Positions 56,328 through 64,000 of a DNA stretch of 64,000 bases are shown piece after piece; the first letter of the stretch is position 1, and each line of letters begins with the position of its first letter. The notes under the pieces are model-generated. The model did no database searches. It was not told the DNA's origin and saw nothing but the letters and a program-made list of their open reading frames with translations. Both the position numbers and the translations under genes were made by a program. Origin of the DNA: Carnegiea gigantea (lineage: Eukaryota > Streptophyta > Magnoliopsida > Caryophyllales > Cactaceae); contig JAKOGI010001563.1 in NCBI GenBank assembly GCA_029747015.1, positions 62,001 through 126,000 on the forward strand. Direction: 5' to 3'.

Positions 56328-56329
<2 letters not shown>
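55151..56329. other. Unassigned sequence
   Basis: No supported gene, no repeat recognised. Short open frames on both strands overlap and have no family motifs. Confidence 0.4.

Positions 56330-56406
<77 letters not shown>
56330..56406. repeat. Compound microsatellite (CT)n(AC)n
   Basis: About 21 CT units to 56372 followed by about 17 AC units. An open frame of 67 codons on the minus strand runs through it and is an artefact. Confidence 0.98.
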
Positions 56407-56409
<3 letters not shown>

Positions 56410-59400
56410 TATCTGCTGAAATTGAAGGTGGCAATTGTGGGCACGATTCCTCCAGCCTAAAATTAAGGTTCAATTGGAAGAACCCACCGGTTCATCTAGG
56501 GTTAAAAGCAACGTCAAATTTAGGGTTTAGCAAAGTGAACAATGACTAAAGCTTACAATAGTGTTGGTGATTTCACGCAATAATTTGTCTAGGGTTTAAG
56601 GCAGCTATCTTGTCTTTCTTAAGTAATTTAGTATTTTTCGACCTACCATCTCCTATCTCTCACATCTCATTGCATCACATATCTCTTTGATTGTCTTTCT
56701 CTTCTTCATTGAGCTCAATTCGGTGCGAAATTTGTTTTATTTTTTGGTCCGCGATCTTTTATTTTCTATTTTTTTTAAGAACTTTACTAATTTTTATTTA
56801 TTTGTATTTTTTGGATGTAATTTCTGTGGTATTGCTAAGCTACTATTAGGGTTTTATAATCAAAATAGAAGATATGCAATGTGGAATCACTATTTGATTC
56901 CCTAGTGTCTGTGTTGTATAGCATTTCAGATAGGATATTATACCTTTTCTGATTGTGCTTAGAGGGATGAATATCAATGGTATGGTTCGTATTGCAGCAC
57001 TTGAAATTGATCCCTTCTTTATGTTTTAAGTAAAGAAACATAATGATATTGACCCACGATGAGGCCCGTTGATTTGTAGGACTGGTGTTGGCATGCAATG
57101 TGGGTTTGTTGGTGTTTAAATGATAGCTTCTTTGGAGCCAATTCAATGCTAAGTGCTTGATGTAAACCTAAGTGAAAAATTTGTTTGGATATGTTGTTTG
57201 GGAGGGGGAACTTTGTGGCATTCTTTAGGCTTTTCTTTAAATTGGGTTATTAAAATTTTCTTCAGGTCATGTGTAGCACATGTCATGTTTTGATTGGACT
57301 TACACTAGTAAAGGATTTTCTCTTCAAGAACTAGACCCTGAAATTAATTCCAAAATAGAAATAAGCACAACTAAATAATTTTGGCGGTGGAGACACAACC
57401 TATGTGTCTTGGTTCCAAATCCCAATTTCCCACCAAACTTTTGGGGGGGTAAAGGACATAGAGAGAATCCCAAAAGAAATACGACGAATTTAGTCTTTGC
57501 AAAGTTCGTTAAAATCCAATCAGGTGCATAGATTTGTCGAAAACATGTCGTTTTCCTTGTGATTGCCTTCCCACATATTTACTGCCTCTGTAGGTGAAAA
57601 TCTTCTTTTTTAATTTCATTTCCCACTATTTGTAATTTGGTTTAGTGGAGTATATGTTCATTCTATTCAAATTGCGTTACTTAGGCTATTTTCCCTACTG
57701 ATTCTCATTATGTAGATTCTTTTTGTTTTCACATCAAATTGGATTAATTGAATTTTCGCCAGTTAGGGATACCAACTGATGCTTTAGAGCCATATGTATA
57801 GTATTTCTTTTGTTTGGATTTAACTGATTACATTCATGGTGATTGTTTTCATTCACTGAAAAGAGGGGGGAACAACAGAAAGGTAAACCCTGATAGAAAA
57901 AACTTAAAATTTGTTCATGACAATTAATCTAACGATTGTTGAAATCAGATTAAAGTACACTAATAGGTCGATAGCTTCTCAGAAACTTAACTGTTTGATG
58001 TACTATTCCATGACATTGATATGATAACACTGTGCACATGTACCTAAGTTAAACGTAATTGATGTCCGTAACTCTAGACATAGCAATATCATACGTCTTT
58101 ATTTCGACACTTTACTGTGAAAGTTTCATTTTATTAGCAGAAAATACATAACATAACTCATGCATTAGAATGCTAAGCTAAACATAATTGATGCCCATAC
58201 TAATGCATTAGAATTAAGTTATATTTTGGGTCCTTGCACATAAAATAAAGTACATAGGTTAAATCAAATTGTTCTTAAGAGATCCCATGTGAACTAGCAA
58301 GGAATAACAAGTTAGGCTTTCCTTGATTGCAGTCCGTCCTTTTCTATCATATCATTGTCTTCACCTTATTTTTTGGGTGTTTTTAGTGTTTTCTTTTTTT
58401 CTTAGTGGGTGCTGGAAGGATATTTCTAGCCTTACACACATATGGATTTGGCTAAAGTTGGTTTGCCTAAATGTGCAGCTTGCTATTGAAGTGAGCTATT
58501 AGGGGTTGAAACATCATCATAAGCCTAACTTATTTGCATCAAGGTGATATATTAACACTGTTTTCTCATAATCATAGAAGAGGAATCAATTACTCAAGTT
58601 TGTTTGGTTACTTATATGTAATGATCTATATTTATAGGCCTAGTAGATTTGTTCTCCTCTTAGAAATCAATATCACATTCCTTATAAGGTATCAAGTATT
58701 ATGCCTTGCGAACATAATTATTTGATCATTGCCCTATGAATGTGGTATGATTTGGGGGAGGGGGGGAGGGAAGGGGGGAAGAAATGCCATGTTAATGCTT
58801 ACTTGACGTGCTTTCTTTAAGCTCATAGCTCTTCATTATTGTGTTATGAGGATAGTTTGGAAAATCCAGCTAGTTTGTTTTGAATCATATCATTCCATAT
58901 GTAATTGAATTACTAGTCTTGAGTATTTTGTCCTAGTGATAGTAGCAAGTTGAGAGCATCATTATTTGTAATAATTAAGTGTCAACAATTAAATGTACCA
59001 TTTTACTATGAGAGATCATGTTTTGCGCCTTTTTTTTTGCCATGAGATCATTTGTTTTTTGTTTTATCTCCTATCACTTAAAGTTAGCATATATCCAGGG
59101 GTGGGGTAATGGAATAGATTGGTTAGTTTCTATGGTGGACATAGAGCTTCTTGTTTTGTTAGGTTCATTCCATCTCTCTATTTTTTGCCTTTTTTTGTTA
59201 TGACAGTGGGTTTAATATTTATGCTTCATGTCATACATTGATCCATATGTCCGTATGTTTTTCATATCTTAGTTCTTTGATTGTTCTGTAATTGAATCTA
59301 AGAATGTTTGAAAATATATAATTTAGTTCATATTGATTACATTGACAAAGAATGCAATGTCAAACTAATCAATATATATAATAGTTCTTCATTTATTAAT

Positions 59401-59460
59401 AATTAGATTAGGGAAGGATGTAATGTCAAACTAATCACATATATTTTTTGTTTCTAAATG
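56407..59460. other. Unassigned, AT-rich sequence
   Basis: No supported gene. A purine-only G-rich run lies at 58753-58779. A CACTAGTAAAGG motif at 57303 could be the left tip of the CACTA element downstream (see findings). Confidence 0.4.
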
Positions 59461-59486
59461 CAGATGACTTTAGATTTATAAATTAT

Positions 59487-59831
59487 GATTCACTTCCACT
59501 ATGGAGGTAAATTTGAAGAAAGAGATAACAAAATTTATTATATAGGGAGATTGGTTGTGCCTTGGTTGAATGTGAATGTCATAGATTGCCCTTGCCTGCG
59601 TTGTGTGCCATATTGAAGGATGATTATGCTTATAAGGGTAATGTGATTGAACTATGGTGGGACAACTCTACAAGGAGTTGAGAGTTGAGAAGAATTATTG
59701 GTGACAAAGAGGTCATAGACATGGCAGCCAAACTAGGAAAGTGCAAAAGTGTTCATATGTGTGCAATTGATGAGCATATTAAAAGTCTTACGATACCACT
59801 AATTACCCATAGATTTGTTGATACATCTTAA
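59487..59831 (+). pseudogene. PB1-like domain protein, degraded
   Basis: Plant PB1-like domains occur at the N terminus of transposon-related proteins, often linked to MULE transposases. The ATG at 59487 opens MIHFHYGGKFEERDNKIYYIGRLV, close to the family start (HFHHGGxFxxxxxxxYxGG). A frameshift near 59585 leads to LPLPALCAILKDDYAYKGNVIELWW, then a stop and second frameshift, then RIIGDKEVIDMAAKLGKCKSVHMC ending at 59831. The segment WY/GDKEVxxMA...VHxY is also in family order. It is preceded by a T-rich stretch and CAG, a possible splice acceptor. It lies 370 bp before the CACTA transposase on the same strand. Confidence 0.65.
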
Positions 59832-60207
59832 GTTCAAACTCCAAGGGAAAAGGCCTAATTATCAACTAATAATGGCGGAAATAGTAAGAAGATATTAAAT
59901 GTAAAAATTGAATCTTTACTTCTGCAAGATTTCTTTTGTGTGCTTGCTTTAGTTTTTGTATTTTGCTTATGATTGTTTAGGTTGAATTTTAAAAATTTTA
60001 TTCATTCATGACTTCAAGTTGTGTAGTTTTGCATGTGTTTCACCAACTTATATGCTTAGGACCATGTTATGTTATTGTGCCCTACATAAAGACTATATGG
60101 TGGAATTAATGTTTTCCTTCATTAGTCTTCATGTTTATTATATTTTCTATTCAAACTTGCTAGGGTTCTACTGATCATTTCATTTTCAGGAAATAGCTCA
60201 TAGTAAA

Positions 60208-61055
60208 AGATGGATGACTCTCTCTGTCCATGATTGTCTTAGTGATGAATATAGCGAAGGGGTTAAAAGATATTTTTTGTTTGCATTTAGCCGATTGGGG
60301 GAGGGGACAATAATTATAAAATGTCCTTGCGTGAAGTGTTGTAACTCAAGTGAGCATGCTAGGGACATAGTTGAAATGCATCTTATTGTATATGGTATAC
60401 TTGAAGGATATACTTTTTGGTACCACCATAGTGAAAGGCCCAATGAACCTCAATTTGAAAATGATGTGATGGAGGGTGAGTTTGTTAATGAGACGGGATC
60501 AAAAGTGAGAACAAATGTGGTGACGAGATAGATAAGATGAGATGATAAGAGACTTATTTCCTGTTTACCATGGTCTAAATGAACCAAGATTCCTCAAGCA
60601 ATATAGATTTAGTAGAGGAACCTAAAGAAGATGCAAAGAGGTATTATATGCTATTGAAAGACATTGAGCAACCTGCATACCTTAGTTCCAGCTCTTCTAA
60701 GTTGTCTGCAATGGTTAAATTACTTCATATAAAGTCTATTGGTATGTGGAGTAATGAATCTTTCACTATGTTGTTGAAGCTTTTGAAAAACAATTTGTTA
60801 CTATCGAGGGTCTACACTTGCTGAGTCGTACTATGAATTTAAGAAGATTATTAAGGATCTTGGACTTTCTTATAATAAGATTGATGCATGTAGAAATAAT
60901 TGCACGCTATTCTAGAAATAAGATGCAAATCTGGATGCTTATAAAGTTATGTCATGCATTTAGGTGGAGGGATGATAAATATAGTGCGGAAGAGAAAAGA
61001 AGAGCAATGGGAAGAAAATACCAGCAAAAATATTGCAGCACTTCCCATTAAAGCC
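60208..61055 (+). pseudogene. CACTA element TNP2, transposase-associated N-terminal region
   Basis: From 60208 the frame shows the plant transposase-associated domain: RWMTLSVHDCLSDEYSEGVKRY, FLFAFSR, the Cys-rich IIKCPCVKCCN, and HLIVYGILEGYTFWYHHSE (to about 60440). It ends at 60531. After a frameshift the linker seen in intact CACTA proteins follows: KRYYMLLKDIEQPAYLSSS, KLSAMVKLLHIKSIGMWSNESFTMLLKLLK (60630-60800), then in another frame the zone with KIIKDLGLSYNKIDACRNN (60840-60900). Many frameshifts and stops. The preceding TTTTCAG suggests an exon start. Confidence 0.85.
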
Positions 61056-62660
61056 AAGAGTCCAACACCTCTTTATGTCCTTTTAGGCCGCATCTGAGAT
61101 TTTGTGGCATCATCAAGAGTGCATCAAAGATGGAATCATGAGGCACCTAGCTGATTCCAAAGCCCAGAAACATAGGATTCTTTCAAAAGACAAAAGTTCA
61201 AGTTACATGCAGCCTTATTGTGGACTATAAATGATTTTTCGGCGTATGGAAACTTTTCTAGATGGAATACTAAATGAAAAGTTATGTGTCCTGTTTGTCA
61301 TAAGCACACCCACTCTCTTAGAGTACATCATTGTGCAAAGCAAGTTTACATGGATTGTAGACGTTTCTTACCTAAGAACCACAATTGTCATAAGAAGGCA
61401 GATTGGTTCGGGAATGTGGAGATGGATGACCCTTCTATCCCATTATCTAGAAGTGAAGTTCTAGATCAAGTGCAAGATCCAGAGGGAATTAGCTTAGGTA
61501 AGCTCCCAATGTGAAGGCGAAAATTGACCATGAAAGAAGAGGAGATAATTGGAATAAGAAAAGCATTTTTTTAGCGCCAACTTATTACAACATAATTTGG
61601 ATGTTATGCACATTAAAAGGAATGTGTCTGATATCATTTTTGGAATTATTATGAACATGAAGGGGAAAACCAAAGACACTATCATGCCTCATTTAGAATT
61701 AGAGGCTTTTAATCTTAGGCCATATTTACATCCTTATGAAAAGGGCAGTAAGCTTGAGTTGCCTCCAACTCCTTATACATTATCTCCAAAGCAAAAGCAG
61801 GAGCATTGTAAATTTGTGAAGGATGTTAAGGTACCTAATAGCTTCTCCTCGAATGCCTCTAGGTGTATAAATGTGAAAGAATGTAAGACCCTGGATTGAA
61901 GAGCCATAATCACTATATACTTTTCCAAAGATAACTTCGTCTTATTATATGGACAGGCACACCTATCAATGAAGGAAGCGATGCTACTATGTTTTTCAAT
62001 GTTTTATGTTCCAAAGAAATAGAAGATTTAGAAGCCATCAAGGCTCAAATGCCTTTAACTTTGTCCAAGTTGGAAAGCTTGTTCCCTCTTTTATGCTTTG
62101 ATATCATGTTACATTTGCCTATCCACTCAGCATAAGAGGCTATAGTTGGTGACCCAGTCCATTTTCATTGGATGTGTTCTAGGGAACAAAGTCTTTATAT
62201 GCACAAAAATCGTGTTTGTAATACGGCTTGTCATGTAGGTTCAATGGATCAAGGAGATATTGCAGACGAGTATATGACACTTGGTTCAAGATATTTACAT
62301 GGGATTAAAATAAGATTTAATCACCTTGAACGTAGTTATGATGGTGATGCGAAACATGGCAAACTTCTAAGTATCTTTGCACACCTGGGTTAGCCACTAG
62401 GAGCGACCAAATTATGTGATTTAGATGTGTGTGAGAAAGACCAAGTGCATTTGTATGGCCTGTTAATTGCCCTGAAGGTTTACCTTTTCAATGAATCATT
62501 TATTTTCAATAATTTAGTTATTCTCCATTGGTTATTAAAAACAGAAACTAGTTACTTGTATTTTGTAGAGAGCATTTTGAAATGCTGGGAGGTTATTAGA
62601 GAAACCGTTAGACCTAGGAAAAATGATTTCGCACTAGTTGAATATGTTATGGAACTTTAG
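61056..62660 (+). pseudogene. CACTA element TNP2 transposase core, degraded
   Basis: This is the En/Spm-type transposase (Transposase_21/tnp2 family), which moves CACTA DNA elements. In order: a FPLKPRVQHLFM piece (61035-61070), WHHQECIKDGIMRH (61110-61145), LWTINDFSAYGN (61215-61250), the Cys/His stretch MCPVCHKHTHSLRVHHCAKQ with RRFLPKNHNCHKKADWFG (61284-61410), LDVMHIKRNVSDIIFGIIMNMKGKTKDT (61597-61680), PHLELEAF and VKVPNSFSSNASRCINVKECK (to 61890), and DEYMTLGSRYLHGIKIRFNHLERSYDG (62260-62345). The last recognised piece ends at 62660. Frameshifts occur every few hundred bases. No right terminus (TAGTG) with a matching end was found. Confidence 0.88.
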
Positions 62661-64000
62661 TGTTTGTAATGAGTTTGTATCATATCAAGTGCCAGACTCT
62701 ATGATATACGGTTCTTCCCCAACCCCCTTAATTACATACAGTGCATGACTAACTAAATATGTTATGACATATTTGTTGCTAATCTTATATTGTATCTTAT
62801 GTATTTAGGGAGCATGGAAAATGCAGGAAAGAAATCAGTGAGGCCAAGGTTTTTACCTCCTAGTTTTTTTATGTCAGGGTCATGTGCAAAGCTTGAAGAC
62901 ATCCTGTCACCCTATTTCAATGGAAGCTCAACCCCAAGATGAACAAGCTCCTATTAAGGAAGCCTAAGTTGACTAGACTCCCATTGAGGCTTTTATTTCT
63001 AGACCACATGTTGAAACAGCAACAAAGGAGAATTTGGTGAAGCATTTTGCCTACTAAAATTTTTGTGTGTGGTGTTTCTAGAGTTCATGTTTTTACCTTT
63101 ATGTTATCATTTGCCCTTTCATCCTCTAATCCCACCTATCCTTGTCTTGATAAAACATGAACCTTTAAATATGTTCATTTGTTTTGATTTGCTAGATTAT
63201 CTACTAAACATTGAGTATTGATTGTTACCATGTCTGTTACATGTACTAAGGTATAAGCATGGTATTATGCACATTAAAAAATGAGATTTCAAAAGATCAT
63301 GGCGACTCTTTGAGGAATAAAGGTTTAAGAGATGGTGAAAAGTTGGAAAAAACAATAAATAGCACAAATCCCTCCCAGAATGAATCTTCTGGTAATGATG
63401 GCTTTAGACAGACTGAAAAGTGGGCAGTAGCTAGTAGTTGCTAGGTAAGATATTTCAAATTCCAATGTATTTAAGCAGTTGGCAGTGTAGCTTGGCTTCT
63501 GGGGTAACAAATTATTCCCCATCTCACTCACTGGCAATTAGATTAAGGGAAGGGTGGATTGGGTCAAGTGTTGTTGTTTATGGGCATCTTTTTTTTTTTT
63601 TTTTATATCGGAACATGAGAGAATGAAGCTTAAGGTCTATGATGTGGATTCTTATTCATGGGATATAGTAAAGGACCTCCTTAGATTAAATATGAAAACC
63701 ATTTTCGGTCAGTTCTTATGATTCAAAAATCTATGTTGTTGGTCGGAACCTCCCCGTGGTTGTAGGGTAGATTTTGAGAGTGAACCTAACAAAGAAGAAA
63801 TTGAGCTTTGCTATTGTGTGGAATGTAGTAGATGCTCCTGAGGCCTATCTCACTTGACACCCTCTAGTTCCTAGGTCTTGTTTGCTTAGGTTACCGGTAT
63901 TGACACTAAGGCCATTGTCTTCCATGTAAGCATTTTGTCTGCAATCATCTATAGCTGTTGTTTCTGCAGACTTATTATTATGTTGTGCTCAATTAGCCTT
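62661..64000. other. Unassigned 3' flank of the CACTA remnant
   Basis: No gene recognised. A poly-T run lies at 63587-63603. Short open frames at 63259-63444 and 63438-63626 lack any family motif. The CACTA element may continue here or end beyond the window. Confidence 0.35.

Noticed and set aside
56241..56444. 67-codon minus-strand open frame
   Set aside because: Its middle is only the CT/AC microsatellite read as Arg-Glu and Cys-Val repeats.
60198..60443. 81-codon minus-strand frame opposite the CACTA N-terminal region
   Set aside because: Shadow of the plus-strand transposase-associated domain, which has clear family motifs.
1..64000. tRNA, rRNA or host protein genes
   Set aside because: Read on both strands; the only tRNA-like pieces are retrotransposon primer binding sites of 15-17 bases, and no exon series with a host family was recognised.

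Overview
This window reads as repeat-dominated nuclear DNA of a flowering plant. I see no host gene, rRNA, tRNA or bacterial-type feature. Almost everything recognisable is a retrotransposon or DNA transposon remnant: Ty1/copia, Ty3/gypsy, gag-only LTR elements with a tRNA-Asp-type primer binding site, and a CACTA/En-Spm TNP2 transposase with plant-specific domains. A dicot is likely from the element types, but the species cannot be told from the sequence alone. All coding regions are broken by stops and frameshifts.

The left 48.5 kb is a nested stack. The oldest layer is a minus-strand copia element (D). Its gag, protease and integrase lie at 40.6-48.4 kb and its reverse transcriptase, RNase H and 3' LTR at 1-1967. 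The halves are separated by a 38.7-kb block flanked by a TTTGG direct repeat, and the copia frame resumes in phase across it. The block is built from copies of a second family (B): a minus copy at 1968-7290, plus copies at 7562-39136, and a minus fragment at 39137-40640. One B LTR is split twice, by a gag-only gypsy element (C, 8590-12672) and by an 18.5-kb element (A1, 12826-31331, ATAGT target repeats). A related element (A2, about 35490-38963) sits in the interior of another B copy. A complete gag-only element (E, 42292-47429, GTGAA repeats) is inserted in the copia protease region.

The most striking feature is A1. One of its LTRs is a normal single copy of 1385 bp (12826-14210). The LTR at its primer-binding end has become a 13.1-kb tandem array of about eleven units (18187-31331). 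Every unit junction joins the LTR end plus the first few leader bases to one fixed point inside U3. This looks like a satellite being born from an LTR.

Families A, B and E carry a related zinc-knuckle gag-like ORF and no visible pol. Downstream of it they share a short RNA hairpin whose stem is kept by compensatory changes. A second such hairpin lies near the 3' end in A and E. A polypurine-tract-like motif also occurs a second time in the interior of A and E. These elements presumably depend on enzymes of other elements, using cis-acting RNA signals.

The right part (48.5-64 kb) holds an AT-rich stretch, a decayed gypsy element with an Ogre/Tat-like primer site (about 49.5-51.8 kb), a 598-bp small transposon (53288-53885), a copia-type primer site with LTR remnant (54.77 kb), a compound microsatellite (56.33 kb), a PB1-like domain pseudogene (59.5 kb) and a decayed CACTA transposase (60.2-62.7 kb).
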